Of a stretch of 59,880 bases of DNA, positions 1 to 8,960 are shown piece after piece. The notes beneath the pieces were generated by a model. That model searched no databases. It was given only the letters and a program-made list of their open reading frames with translations, and was not told the DNA's origin. Position numbers and translations under genes: made by a program. The stretch is taken from positions 1 to 59,880 of the forward strand of contig JAJCYP010000026.1 in assembly GCA_029262855.1 (NCBI GenBank), in the 5' to 3' direction. Positions within the stretch are counted from its first letter, which is position 1, and every line of letters begins with the position of its first letter. The stretch comes from Bacteroidota bacterium. GTDB lineage: Bacteria; Bacteroidota; Rhodothermia; Rhodothermales; UBA10348.

Positions 1-409
1 CGCCGGTCAGTCGCCACTGGTATTCCTCCATTTCCCCGGCAATCCTGAACGTGCGGCCCAGGAAGTCCGTCTTCTCGACCGAGGTCCCTTCGTCAAAATT
101 GTAGTAGGTCTCCTGCTCCGGACGTGAGGTATCCATGCGGAATCTGAAGTGGTCGTTCCCTATTTCGATGGGGCCGTCCTCCTCACTCTCTTCTTTCGGG
201 GCATCCTTGAGTAGCGCCGCGGCATCGGTGAAGTAGAGCATGCGGCCCGTAGTCCGGGACTTGGGAATATTGGCTGCCATCTCCTCCATCCCCGGAGGTA
301 AATGGATGTCCAGCTTCATAGTGGCGTCGTAGCGGATGGATCCCTGCTGGGCGAGTGCGGCCAGCGGGGCCAGGGCGATCACGAGAACAGACAGTAGCGT
401 TTTCATCAT
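1..409 (-). CDS. GLPGLI family secreted protein (C-terminus cut by window edge)
   Basis: Reading the minus strand from the ATG at 409 (a second in-frame ATG lies at 406) gives 136 residues open to the window edge. The N-terminus is a clear signal peptide (MMKTLLSVLVIALAPLAALAQ). Residues about 105-135 carry the family hallmark: a YYNF segment, then S-V-E-K-T-D-F-L-G-R-T-F-R-I, then W-R-L-T-G. GLPGLI proteins are exported proteins of unknown function found almost only in Bacteroidota and relatives, usually 230-290 residues, so roughly half is visible. It is divergent from the hydrolase starting at 562, with 152 bases between them; the only structure I see there is a small inverted repeat at 433-446. 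Confidence 0.8.
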   Translation of the reverse strand, partial: MMKTLLSVLVIALAPLAALAQQGSIRYDATMKLDIHLPPGMEEMAANIPKSRTTGRMLYFTDAAALLKDAPKEESEEDGPIEIGNDHFRFRMDTSRPEQETYYNFDEGTSVEKTDFLGRTFRIAGEMEEYQWRLTG

Positions 410-561
410 GGGGGAAGCTTGATACGGGGAGCGAGGCCACGGCCTCCGGACGCACATCCAACGACAGGCGCCTAGCGATTATTGCTCGACCTCGATTCGG
501 ACTCGCAAAAGCAGCGCGGATACCCCTCGCGCCCCGGCCGGTTTCTCCTGTATTCTGGGTC

Positions 562-1314
562 ATGGCGACCCGCATCCTTGTGATACCTGGCGGCCCAGGC
601 TTCGAAGCCCACTATCTGCATCCGCTCCGAGCGCTCCTGGACCTGTACGAGTTGGCCTTTTGTGAGTCCTTCGGGCCCCGAATGGACGATCACGTAGGGC
701 AGTTGGAGACAGCGCGCCGCCGGTCGGGCGCCACGGTGGTTCTCGGGCATTCTTTTGGAGGACTCGTGGCGTGCCACCACGCGCTCGCCTTCCCGGGATC
801 TGCGGCGGGCCTCATCTTGCTCGATCCCGACCCGGCCACCTTTGCGGAATGGGACGCCTTCCGGGGCACCGTCGCCAGCAGGCGGAAATTGTCGGAACAG
901 GAGGCGATGGACACAATATCGAGGACGGCCGGCTGGACAACTGATCCCTTGTTGGTGTCGGCGTACTTCCGCCTCTTACTCGCGCCGTATTTCGCCGATT
1001 CGGAGAACGCGGCGGAACTCGATTTCGGGTTCTCGACCGAGTCGATGGCACGGATTCAGTCCCAGACAAAGGCGGTTCGAGCGGACCTCGGAGCTTGGGA
1101 CCTCTCCCGGGAACGCATCGCAATGCCTTCCCTGCTCATCCACGGCGCGGAGTCTGTTTTTTCATCGTCCTCGCCGCAGACGCTGGCCCAGCTCTTCCCC
1201 GCGGGGGAGTCTCACGTTCTGACGTCGGTGGGACATTTCCCCCATCTGGAAGCCCCCGATGATGTGAAGGCTCTGGCGGAGCGGTTCCTGGCCGCGCACG
1301 GGTTCACCCCTTGA
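562..1314 (+). CDS. Alpha/beta hydrolase
   Basis: The 250-residue product starts at ATG 562 (M-A-T-R-I-L-V-I-P-G-G-P-G), where the first beta strand and oxyanion loop of the fold begin; the upstream in-frame extension looks non-coding and would overlap the divergent gene. The nucleophile elbow is G-H-S-F-G-G with Ser64, and the catalytic histidine is probably His225 in S-V-G-H-F-P-H. The acid is less standard: the usual G-x-x-D after strand 6 reads H-G-A-E-S, so Glu may take that role. It has no signal peptide and is probably a cytoplasmic esterase or peptidase of proline-iminopeptidase-like type. Substrate is unknown. Confidence 0.82.
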   Translation: MATRILVIPGGPGFEAHYLHPLRALLDLYELAFCESFGPRMDDHVGQLETARRRSGATVVLGHSFGGLVACHHALAFPGSAAGLILLDPDPATFAEWDAFRGTVASRRKLSEQEAMDTISRTAGWTTDPLLVSAYFRLLLAPYFADSENAAELDFGFSTESMARIQSQTKAVRADLGAWDLSRERIAMPSLLIHGAESVFSSSSPQTLAQLFPAGESHVLTSVGHFPHLEAPDDVKALAERFLAAHGFTP

Positions 1315-1371
1315 GTCTTGAAGCGCGTTCACGGACATTGGATGTCAACAATCACCCACGGGTCAGCCGTA

Positions 1372-2817
1372 ATGAAACGGATTCTTCTTTCGCTCTTTCT
1401 CCTTCTTGTCTACACGGCGGATGCCCGGCAGACCCGAATCGACGGCCTCGGCGCGTTGAGTTTCCCCAACTCGGGGAGTGAGAAGGCGCAGGATGCCTTC
1501 CTCCGGGGCGTTCTGCTCATGCACAGCTTCGAGTACGGACCCGCGGTCACGTTCTTCCGAGGTGCCCGGACCGAGGACCCATCCTTTGCAATGGCGTACT
1601 GGGGTGAGGCGATGACGTATAATCACCCCATCTGGAATCAGCGTGACCTCGAGGCCGGCCGCGCCGCCCTGAACCTGCTCGGGACGACGCGCGAGGAGCG
1701 GAGAGCCAAGGCAGGGAGTGACCGAGAGAAGATGTATCTGGACGCGGTCGAGATGCTCTACGGCGATGGTTCGAAGGAGGAGCAGGACCTGGCCTACATG
1801 GACGCGATGGCCCGCCTACACGCGGCGTATCCGGACGATGACGAAGCGACGACCTTCTATGCGCTGTCCATCCTCGGATCCAAGGCCGGAGAGCGCGATT
1901 TCGCCACGTACATGCGTGCCGCTGCCATTGCACAGCCCGTGTTCGTCCGAAACTCGGACCATCCCGGTGCGGCGCATTATCTGATTCATTCGTTCGACGA
2001 TCCCGTGCATGCGCCGCTTGGGATGCCGGCCGCCAATGCCTATTCGGACATCGCTCCCGACGCGGCTCACGCACAGCACATGACCAGCCACATTTTCGTG
2101 GCGATGGGACTCTGGGAGCGTGTGGTGGAGGCCAACATTCGCGCCTCGAATGTCCAGGACGCCGAACGGGCAGGCCGAGGCCTGGGCCCCAATGCCTGTG
2201 GCCACTACTCGTCTTGGCTCCACTACGGACACCTGATGCTGGGCGAATACCAGGAAGCCGAGTCGCTCATGGACGCCTGCCATGCCCAAGTGGAGGCCGG
2301 ACAGGGAAGCCCGTTCTACTTCACGCTGATGCGTGCGCGACACATCATGGATTCGCGGAACTGGAGTCTGACCACGCGCTGGACCGCAGATATGGGCATC
2401 CCCGGCGGGTCACCGCCGGGGGACGGGGTCTTCGGTGGCCCGGCCTTCACCTACAACCTCACCAATGCATTTGGGTCTCTCATGCTGGGCGATCCTTCGC
2501 CTGCCGAATCCATGTTGGACGGCGACTGGGGTGACGGCCAGGGACGCTCGCTTCAACTGAACCAACTGCGGGGTCTCCATCTGACCCGTAGTGGACGCGT
2601 CGAAGAGGGACTGGGACTCATTCGCGCCGCTGCCGAGGCCGAGGCCGAGCTGCCATTCGAGTTCGGGCCGCCGGCGATTGTCAAACCCGGATACGAACTG
2701 CTGGCCGAGGCCCTGGCAGCAGCCGGGAGAGACGCGAGCGGGGCCTACCGCGAGGCCTCTTCCCGGACTCCAGGACGGCCACTGGCGATGGGCGCTACCC
2801 ATCCAGGAATTCACTGA
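1372..2817 (+). CDS. Secreted TPR-like helical repeat protein
   Basis: I start it at ATG 1372, which opens a normal signal peptide (MKRILLSLFLLLVYTADARQ); an upstream in-frame ATG would bury the signal. The mature part is alpha-helical with TPR-like pairs, for example F-E-Y-G-P-A-V-T-F-F-R-G-A-R and A-M-A-Y-W-G-E-A-M. A conserved-looking block A-H-A-Q-H-M-T-S-H-I-F-V-A-M-G lies mid-protein. Proteins of this type are common in environmental Bacteroidota and Acidobacteria and are annotated only as tetratricopeptide proteins. The 481-residue protein is probably periplasmic, and its function is unknown. The methyltransferase start follows its stop by 7 bases. Confidence 0.72.
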   Translation: MKRILLSLFLLLVYTADARQTRIDGLGALSFPNSGSEKAQDAFLRGVLLMHSFEYGPAVTFFRGARTEDPSFAMAYWGEAMTYNHPIWNQRDLEAGRAALNLLGTTREERRAKAGSDREKMYLDAVEMLYGDGSKEEQDLAYMDAMARLHAAYPDDDEATTFYALSILGSKAGERDFATYMRAAAIAQPVFVRNSDHPGAAHYLIHSFDDPVHAPLGMPAANAYSDIAPDAAHAQHMTSHIFVAMGLWERVVEANIRASNVQDAERAGRGLGPNACGHYSSWLHYGHLMLGEYQEAESLMDACHAQVEAGQGSPFYFTLMRARHIMDSRNWSLTTRWTADMGIPGGSPPGDGVFGGPAFTYNLTNAFGSLMLGDPSPAESMLDGDWGDGQGRSLQLNQLRGLHLTRSGRVEEGLGLIRAAAEAEAELPFEFGPPAIVKPGYELLAEALAAAGRDASGAYREASSRTPGRPLAMGATHPGIH

Positions 2818-2824
2818 CCCGGGA

Positions 2825-3529
2825 GTGGAGCCGCAGCACGACCCCGACGCCATCCAGGCCTTCTTTGACGGGTGGGATCTCTATCGCCGGGTGATCGAAC
2901 ATGACTACATGTTTCACCGGGCCATACACCGGGAGGTGCGTGCGGCGCTCGTACGACATCGGTCCCGTCGAATCCTCGATCTGGGATGTGGAGATGCCGC
3001 CACCATCGCAGTAACGCTTGAGGACCTCACGCTGACAGGATACACCGGTGTGGATCTATCGCCCGTCGCGCTTGACGCTGCAGCCACGAACCTTGTGAGC
3101 ACAGGAGTGAAAGCTCGATTGGTCGAGGCGGACTTCATGGCGTTCCTGGCCGAGTCCTCGGCGGCGGAATACGATGCCATCGTCGCGGGATACACCGTTC
3201 ATCATCTCCGGGGCGAGGATCTGACGCGCTTCTTCTCGCTCGCCAAGACACGGCTCACGCCCGGTGGCCAGATCCTGATCTATGACGTCTTTCGGGAGGA
3301 GGCCGAGTCACGCGAACAAAACCTGACCCGCAACCACGCCTGGCGCACCGAGACCTGGACTGAGCTTTCCACCGCCGATCTTGGCACGATCCGCGATCAC
3401 GTTCTTGCGGCCGACTACCCGAAATCGCAAGCCGAGATGGCCTTCCATGCCGCCGAGGCCGGCCTTGAACAAGCGCCGGAGCTGCTATTCAGCGCACCGA
3501 CGGGCATACATCGCCTGTACGCCTGGTGA
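2825..3529 (+). CDS. Class I SAM-dependent methyltransferase
   Basis: The 234-residue product begins at GTG 2825, just after the stop of the preceding gene, with AGGA at 2805-2808 as a possible weak ribosome site. Motif I is R-I-L-D-L-G-C-G-D-A (residues about 49-58), the SAM-binding glycine loop. The acidic end of strand 2 is T-G-V-D-L-S-P, and the later Y-D-A-I-V-A-G-Y-T-V-H-H and L-T-P-G-G-Q-I-L-I-Y-D motifs match a methyltransferase-25/11-like Rossmann fold. It is cytoplasmic and the methyl acceptor cannot be told. Tight spacing suggests co-transcription with the TPR-like gene. Confidence 0.85.
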   Translation: MEPQHDPDAIQAFFDGWDLYRRVIEHDYMFHRAIHREVRAALVRHRSRRILDLGCGDAATIAVTLEDLTLTGYTGVDLSPVALDAAATNLVSTGVKARLVEADFMAFLAESSAAEYDAIVAGYTVHHLRGEDLTRFFSLAKTRLTPGGQILIYDVFREEAESREQNLTRNHAWRTETWTELSTADLGTIRDHVLAADYPKSQAEMAFHAAEAGLEQAPELLFSAPTGIHRLYAW

Positions 3530-3573
3530 TAGATTCCGCCCTATTTTGTCGGTCCCATCCTTCGAGGTCCACC

Positions 3574-4032
3574 ATGATGCGCGTCTTTCTGATACTCTTC
3601 CTTTTTCTGGCCGGGTGCCAAGCCGACGCTGACCATGTACCAGCCGGAGCCGATGTCGAGCATCTGAACACGCCCGAGTATCGCGAGATGGGTGTCCCCT
3701 TCTCGGAGGCCGTCCGAGTTGACAACATGCTCTATCTGTCCGGGCAGGTCGGCAATCTGCCTGGACAGTTCGTCTTGGTTGAAGGTGGAATCGACGCCGA
3801 AACTCGCCAGACCATGGACAATATCGCCGCTGCACTCGATCGCTACGGATCGTCCATGGACGAGGTGGTCAAGTGCACCGTATTCCTGACCGACATGGCG
3901 GAATGGGGCGCCATGAATGAAATCTACCGCACCTACTTCCCCGAAAACCCGCCTGCCCGAAGCGCAGTGGGTGGCTCAGGCCTGGCGTTGAATGCTCGGG
4001 TGGAAATCGAATGCCTCGCCGCTCTGCGCTAG
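3574..4032 (+). CDS. RidA family protein with lipoprotein signal
   Basis: RidA proteins hydrolyse reactive 2-aminoacrylate-type enamines and imines. The C-terminal two thirds fit the fold: M-L-Y-L-S-G-Q-V-G, the V-V-K-C-T-V-F-L-T-D-M strand, and the terminal N-A-R-V-E-I-E-C-L-A-A-L, whose Arg (about residue 142) is the substrate-carboxylate arginine of active RidA. The start at ATG 3574 (or 3577), preceded by GAGG at 3564-3567, gives a lipobox signal (L-F-L-F-L-A-G-C), so the protein should be lipidated outside the inner membrane. Classical RidA is cytosolic and about 130 residues; this one is 152 with the signal. A moonlighting or detoxification role in the periplasm is inference. Confidence 0.85.
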   Translation: MMRVFLILFLFLAGCQADADHVPAGADVEHLNTPEYREMGVPFSEAVRVDNMLYLSGQVGNLPGQFVLVEGGIDAETRQTMDNIAAALDRYGSSMDEVVKCTVFLTDMAEWGAMNEIYRTYFPENPPARSAVGGSGLALNARVEIECLAALR

Positions 4033-4052
4033 GCCACCTGAACCCCTGAATC

Positions 4053-5315
4053 GTGGAGACCTACGCGACCGCCCTTCTGATTGCCATCCCCCTGTTCTCG
4101 ATCCTGATTGCGATTGAGGCTGTCTATGGCAGCAGGAAGGGGCTTCAGACGCTCAACAGCTTCGATACCATTTCGAGCCTCAGCTCCGGTGTCACCAATG
4201 TGATCAAGGATTCGCTTGGGGTTGTCCTGGTCATTGTCTCATACCCCTTCGTGCTCAGCCAGCTGGCGTTGACCGAATTGCAGGCAACGTGGCCGGTCTA
4301 CGTCGCGGGATTCATCGCTCTGGATTTCGCAGGCTACTGGTCCCATCGCCTGAACCACAGCATCAATTTCTTCTGGAACAACCATGTCATCCACCACTCG
4401 AGCGAGGAGTTCAACCTGGCGTGTGCCTTGCGTCAGAGCATCTCCAATCTGCTCGGGTACTACGGCATTTTCTTGATCCCAGCCGGGCTGATCGGCGTGC
4501 CTGTTCAGGTTATCAACGTTCTCGCTCCTGCCCACCTGTTCCTGCAGTTCTGGTATCACACCCGACACGTCCCCAAGCTGGGTCTCGTGGAATACGCGAT
4601 CATCACCCCGTCGCAACACCGGGTGCACCACGCCATCAATCCGGAGTATCTGGACAAGAATCTGGGGCAGATCTTTCCCTGGTGGGATAGAATGTTCGGC
4701 ACGTTTCAGGAGGAGTTGGACCATGTGGAGCCCGTCTACGGCATCACACGACCGGTCGCGACGTGGAACCCCATCCGCATCAATTTTCAGCACATCTGGC
4801 TGCTGATCAGAGATGCCTGGCGCGCGGAATCGTGGTGGGACAAGGCGCGAATCTGGTTTATGCCGACCGGCTGGCGCCCACCTGACGTCTCCGAACGCTT
4901 TCCGGTTCACAAGATCGCGGACCCCTACAGTTTCGAGAAGTATGGTACGCAAGCTTCGCGGCCGGCGTTGGTCTGGAGCTGGTTCCAGTTTGTGGCCACG
5001 ACGGCTCTCCTCTTCCTGATGCTGTTCGCGTTCGGCGATCTCGCCCGCGGGCAGCTCCTGCTCTACGCCGGGTTCATTTTCGTTGCCATTTTCGGATATA
5101 CGTCCCAAATGGACGGCCTCCCGTGGGCTCCCTGGTTTGAATCTGCGCGCGGCCTGATCGGATTGGGATACACCCTCATCGGCGGGAGTTGGTTTGAACT
5201 GGGAGGTCCAGTTCTCACGCTGCTTGTTGCCGGCTACTTCCTGGCGACGTTGATTGGAGCTCCACTCATATCCCGCGTACCGAAACCGCCCAACGTGGCG
5301 ACCTCCGGCACATGA
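4053..5315 (+). CDS. Sterol desaturase / fatty acid hydroxylase family membrane enzyme
   Basis: The 420-residue integral membrane protein begins at GTG 4053. It has the di-iron histidine clusters of the family: H98-R-L-N-H102, H111-V-I-H114-H115 and H189-R-V-H192-H193, plus His161 and the D-R-M-F-G-T-F motif after the last cluster. Hydrophobic segments surround the clusters (about residues 5-23, 53-72, 80-96 and 135-165) and three more lie in an extended C-terminal half (about 315-345, 350-365 and 385-410), longer than simple C-4 methyl oxidase-like members. The reaction is O2-dependent hydroxylation or desaturation of a lipid; the substrate is unknown. Its stop overlaps the next ATG (ATGA), so it is translationally coupled to the haloperoxidase-like gene. 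A second family member is at 50487-51305. Confidence 0.85.
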   Translation: METYATALLIAIPLFSILIAIEAVYGSRKGLQTLNSFDTISSLSSGVTNVIKDSLGVVLVIVSYPFVLSQLALTELQATWPVYVAGFIALDFAGYWSHRLNHSINFFWNNHVIHHSSEEFNLACALRQSISNLLGYYGIFLIPAGLIGVPVQVINVLAPAHLFLQFWYHTRHVPKLGLVEYAIITPSQHRVHHAINPEYLDKNLGQIFPWWDRMFGTFQEELDHVEPVYGITRPVATWNPIRINFQHIWLLIRDAWRAESWWDKARIWFMPTGWRPPDVSERFPVHKIADPYSFEKYGTQASRPALVWSWFQFVATTALLFLMLFAFGDLARGQLLLYAGFIFVAIFGYTSQMDGLPWAPWFESARGLIGLGYTLIGGSWFELGGPVLTLLVAGYFLATLIGAPLISRVPKPPNVATSGT

Positions 5316-7492
5316 AGTCAATTCTGGTTCTTCTGGCGGTTGGACTGCTGCCCGCCCCGCCATCCGCGGCCCAGCGCAGTGTCGCTCAGCACAGTGCGGC
5401 GCGTCAATGGAACGAGGTGCTGCTGGAGCACATCCGCCGGGACTTTGCGCGCCCCACCGTGCACTCGCGCAATCTGTTCCACACGTCCGGGGCCATGTAT
5501 GATATCTGGGCCTATCTCGATGCCTCGGCGGGGCCCTACCTACTCGGCTCTGCGGCCTGCCCGGCGGACCTTGGAGTTCCGTTGCCTGCCTCTGTTGAGG
5601 CCCAAAGGGACTTCACCAACGAAGCCGTCAGCTTCGCAGCCTACCGGATGCTGGAGCACCGGTTCGCCGGATCGCCGGGCATTGATCGGACGCGGCCGCT
5701 GGCCGACTCGCTTCTCGCGGCGCTTGGTTATGACCGAGGAAACATCAGTCGCGACTATTGGACGGGGGACCCGGCAGCCTTTGGAAACTACGTGGCCCAG
5801 TGTTACATCGACTACGGCTTTAGCGATGGCGCAAATGAGGCCGGGGACTACGAGCCGCTTTTCTACGAGCCCGTAAACGCGCCCCTTCGCCCGGATCGCC
5901 CGGGCATGCCTGAGCTGGTCGACCCGAATCGGTGGCAACCGCTTCGCCTGGAGGTATTCATCGATCAAGGCAACAATACCATCGATGACAACACGCCCGC
6001 GTTCCTGGGCCCGGAGTGGGGGCGGGTGAAACCGTTTTCGCTGACCCCCGACGATCTCCAGATCTTTGAGCGCGATGGGAATCCGTACTGGGTCTACCAC
6101 GATCCGGGCCGGCCTCCCTACCTGGAGGACCCGCTGATCGGCCCCGACTACAACGCCTACCAGTGGGGCTTCGCCATGGTGGCGGTGTGGTCCTCGCATC
6201 TCGACCCCGCCGACGGCGTGATGATCGATGTCTCACCGGCATCGGTCGGTGACATCCCGTACTTCCCCCGCACGGTGGAGGAATTCGAGGACTTCTACGG
6301 TTTCCTTGAGGGCGGAGACTCGGGCCCTGGGCATCCCATCAACCCCCGGACGGGCGAGCCCTACGAACCACAGATCGTTCCACGCGCCGACTATGCTCGC
6401 GTTCTGGCTGAATTCTGGGCGGACGGTCCGGACTCCGAAACGCCGCCCGGACACTGGTTCACGGTTCTCAATGTGGTCAGCGACCACCCGGAGTTCGAAC
6501 GTCGATTCCGCGGGGAAGGCCCGGTGCTGGATGCGCTTGAGTTCGACCTGAAGGCCTACTTCACGCTGGCCGGAGCCATGCACGATTCGGCCGTGACGGC
6601 GTGGGGCATCAAGGGATGGCATGACTATGTCCGACCCATTTCGGCCATTCGAAGCATGGCCATCCGGGGCCAGTCCTCCGATCCGGATGGCCGGAGTTAC
6701 CACCCGAAGGGACTCCCGCTGGTGCCCGGCCTCATTGAGGTCGTGGAGCCGGACGATCCGATGGCCGGGGTCCTCGGGCAGCACACCGGAAAGATCAAAC
6801 TCTGGGCCTGGCGAGGCCCCGAAGAAATCCAGGATCCCGATTCCGATGTGGCCGGCGTCGGCTGGATTCTGGCCGAAAGCTGGGTGCCCTACCAGAGGCC
6901 ATCGTTCGTAACGCCCCCCTTCGCCGGGTTTGTCTCCGGGCACTCGACGTTTTCCCGCGCCGCGGCCGAGGTGATGACGCTCCTGACGGGAGACCAGTAT
7001 TTCCCCGGCGGCATGGGTGAGTTCGTGGCCCCGAAAAACGAATTCCTGGTTTTCGAGGACGGCCCGAGCGTCGATGTCGTTCTTCAGTGGGCCACCTATA
7101 GGGACGCCTCCGACCAAACCAGCCTCTCGCGAATCTGGGGTGGCATTCACCCTCCAGCCGACGACCTCCCAGGACGCATTATTGGCGAGAGGATTGGCCG
7201 GAAAGCGTTCGCGCATGCCGAGCGGTACTTCGAGGGCGCGCTGGTTGCTGGATTGGAAGCGGAGGCTCCTGAAATCCCAAGCATCGAGGTATATCCGAAT
7301 CCGGTGATCGTCGGCAATAGCCTTCGCGTAACCGGGACGTCGACGGGGCTCCAACTCTTCAACTCGATCGGACAACTCGTTCGGAGTTCCAGGGACGGGT
7401 TGGGTCAGGCGCTCAATACCGAGGGCCTCGCTCCAGGCGTCTACTTTGTGCGGACAGGTCTCGCGACGCGTCCGGTGGTTTTGATACGTTAG
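5312..7492 (+). CDS. Vanadium-dependent haloperoxidase homologue with T9SS sorting domain
   Basis: The 726-residue protein has an N-terminal signal (MKSILVLLAVGLLPAPPSAAQ) and the active site of the vanadium haloperoxidase / PAP2 superfamily: K434-x6-R441-P, S542-G543-H544 and S606-R607-x5-H613-x3-D617. His613 would hold vanadate and His544 would be the acid-base. Residues about 655-726 form a type A T9SS C-terminal domain (V-Y-P-N-P near its start, L-A-P-G-V-Y-F-V-R near its end), implying outer-membrane passage and surface attachment. Family members oxidise halides with peroxide, but some PAP2-like homologues are phosphatases, so activity is not certain. It overlaps the upstream desaturase by 4 nt. 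Confidence 0.88.
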   Translation: MKSILVLLAVGLLPAPPSAAQRSVAQHSAARQWNEVLLEHIRRDFARPTVHSRNLFHTSGAMYDIWAYLDASAGPYLLGSAACPADLGVPLPASVEAQRDFTNEAVSFAAYRMLEHRFAGSPGIDRTRPLADSLLAALGYDRGNISRDYWTGDPAAFGNYVAQCYIDYGFSDGANEAGDYEPLFYEPVNAPLRPDRPGMPELVDPNRWQPLRLEVFIDQGNNTIDDNTPAFLGPEWGRVKPFSLTPDDLQIFERDGNPYWVYHDPGRPPYLEDPLIGPDYNAYQWGFAMVAVWSSHLDPADGVMIDVSPASVGDIPYFPRTVEEFEDFYGFLEGGDSGPGHPINPRTGEPYEPQIVPRADYARVLAEFWADGPDSETPPGHWFTVLNVVSDHPEFERRFRGEGPVLDALEFDLKAYFTLAGAMHDSAVTAWGIKGWHDYVRPISAIRSMAIRGQSSDPDGRSYHPKGLPLVPGLIEVVEPDDPMAGVLGQHTGKIKLWAWRGPEEIQDPDSDVAGVGWILAESWVPYQRPSFVTPPFAGFVSGHSTFSRAAAEVMTLLTGDQYFPGGMGEFVAPKNEFLVFEDGPSVDVVLQWATYRDASDQTSLSRIWGGIHPPADDLPGRIIGERIGRKAFAHAERYFEGALVAGLEAEAPEIPSIEVYPNPVIVGNSLRVTGTSTGLQLFNSIGQLVRSSRDGLGQALNTEGLAPGVYFVRTGLATRPVVLIR

Positions 7493-7510
7493 GCCCTCCC
7501 CTCGATTCGA

Positions 7511-8956
7511 ATGAAACTCCGATCTGGCTGCCTTCTATTGGGCCTGCTGATGCTGGGGCCCATTGCGGCCGCTGCCCAGTCCCCGGAGGCACCGCTGTCT
7601 TCGCTTTTTCTCGGCAACATGGATGCCTTTCGGCCTACGGCCGGTAACTGGCACATCGTCGGGGGTGTTGCAGCCGACCTGAACACCACCCACGAAATCC
7701 GCACGTCGGAAGGAACCGGCATTCTTGTCAACATCCCGTCCGAGGCCGCGCGAGATAACCTGTTCTTCGACTGGGAGCATGGCGACATCCAGCTCGAGTT
7801 CGAGTTCATGATGCCGAAGGAATCCAACTCAGGGATCTATCTGCAGGGACGCTACGAGATCCAGATGCTCGACAGTTGGGGCAAGCAGCGACCGTCGTTC
7901 TCCGATGTCGGGGGCATCTACCAGCGGTGGGACTCGGAACGCCCCGAAGGCCGGCAGGGATACCAGGGCCACGCCCCTCGCATGAACACGGCCCGCGCAC
8001 CGGGCCTGTGGCAACGCTTCCAGATTCGCTTTCAGGCCCCTCGCTTTGACGATGCTGGGCGCAAGACGGCCAATGCCCGGATGGTAGAGGTCAAGCACAA
8101 CGGCGTGGTCATACACCAGAACGTCGAGCTCACCGGTCCCACGCGAGGATCCAGCTTTTCTGACGAGCGGCCGACGGGTCCCCTGATGATCCAGGGTGAT
8201 CACGGCCCCGTGGCTATCCGCAACATTCGCTACGCGCTCCGCTTGCCTGCTCCCGACGCCGACCCAGCGCCCCCCCGGGTTGGCGCAATCCTCGTCGAGC
8301 CCGCAGGCGAGCCCGTGCTGATCAGGGCCTTCATGAACCACGGTGACCGGAAGAAGACCCACACGATCGCAGTGGGCAACTCCAGAGGCGTCCACTATAG
8401 CATGGACCAGCGCCAGGGCAGCCTCATGCACATCTGGAAGGGCGGCTTCATCGAGACCACGGATATGTGGCACAGCCGGGGGCAACATCAGCTTGCCAAG
8501 CCCATCGGCAGCGTCATCACGCTGGACGGAGAGCCGACCGTTGCACGCCTCGCCTCCGCCAGTGCCCCGTGGCCGGACACCATGGGTGTCGATTACACCT
8601 TCGACGGGTACGAACTCGACGCTGAGGGTCATCCCTCTTTCCTTTATCGGCTCGGAGACGTTACCGTTTCAGATCGCGTGCTGCCCGAGTCGGGTGGCAA
8701 ACGACTCTTCCGCGAGCTCACCCTGCGCGGTGATTCGGATCTGCAGGATTATTGGGTTCGCGTTGCGTCAGGGACAAGCATCAAGACGCTGGGCGATGGC
8801 GGCTTTGGCATCGACGATGATTCCTACCACGTCATGCTGCATCACATGGGCGATGCGGAGGCTGTTGTGCGTTCGGTTGATGGTGGCTCGGACCTCCTCG
8901 TCCCCCTCTCGTTCGCCGATGGCGAGGCCGCCGTTCGCTACACTCTGGTCTGGTAG
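7511..8956 (+). CDS. DUF1080 (3-keto-disaccharide hydrolase-like) secreted protein
   Basis: The 481-residue product has a signal peptide (MKLRSGCLLLGLLMLGPIAAAAQ). Residues about 40-240 match DUF1080, a concanavalin/LamG-like fold; typical strings are D-I-Q-L-E-F-E-F-M-M-P, S-N-S-G-I-Y-L-Q-G-R-Y-E-I-Q-M and a late G-P-L-M-I-Q-G-D-H-G-P-V. Some DUF1080 proteins hydrolyse 3-keto-glycosides. The C-terminal half (about 250-481) is an extra beta-rich domain I do not recognise. The dehydrogenase-like gene starts 4 bases after its stop, and linkage to a dehydrogenase fits the oxidise-then-cleave 3-keto-sugar route. The exact substrate is inference. Confidence 0.8.
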   Translation: MKLRSGCLLLGLLMLGPIAAAAQSPEAPLSSLFLGNMDAFRPTAGNWHIVGGVAADLNTTHEIRTSEGTGILVNIPSEAARDNLFFDWEHGDIQLEFEFMMPKESNSGIYLQGRYEIQMLDSWGKQRPSFSDVGGIYQRWDSERPEGRQGYQGHAPRMNTARAPGLWQRFQIRFQAPRFDDAGRKTANARMVEVKHNGVVIHQNVELTGPTRGSSFSDERPTGPLMIQGDHGPVAIRNIRYALRLPAPDADPAPPRVGAILVEPAGEPVLIRAFMNHGDRKKTHTIAVGNSRGVHYSMDQRQGSLMHIWKGGFIETTDMWHSRGQHQLAKPIGSVITLDGEPTVARLASASAPWPDTMGVDYTFDGYELDAEGHPSFLYRLGDVTVSDRVLPESGGKRLFRELTLRGDSDLQDYWVRVASGTSIKTLGDGGFGIDDDSYHVMLHHMGDAEAVVRSVDGGSDLLVPLSFADGEAAVRYTLVW

Positions 8957-8960
8957 TCCG

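Noticed and set aside
433-446. GAGGCC-AC-GGCCTC inverted repeat as an operator
   Set aside because: A 6-bp stem is easily found by chance in this GC-rich DNA, and no second copy is nearby.
183-575. 130-codon minus-strand frame at the left edge
   Set aside because: The real gene is in another minus frame (start 409), with a signal peptide and GLPGLI motifs. This frame is Arg-rich and has none.
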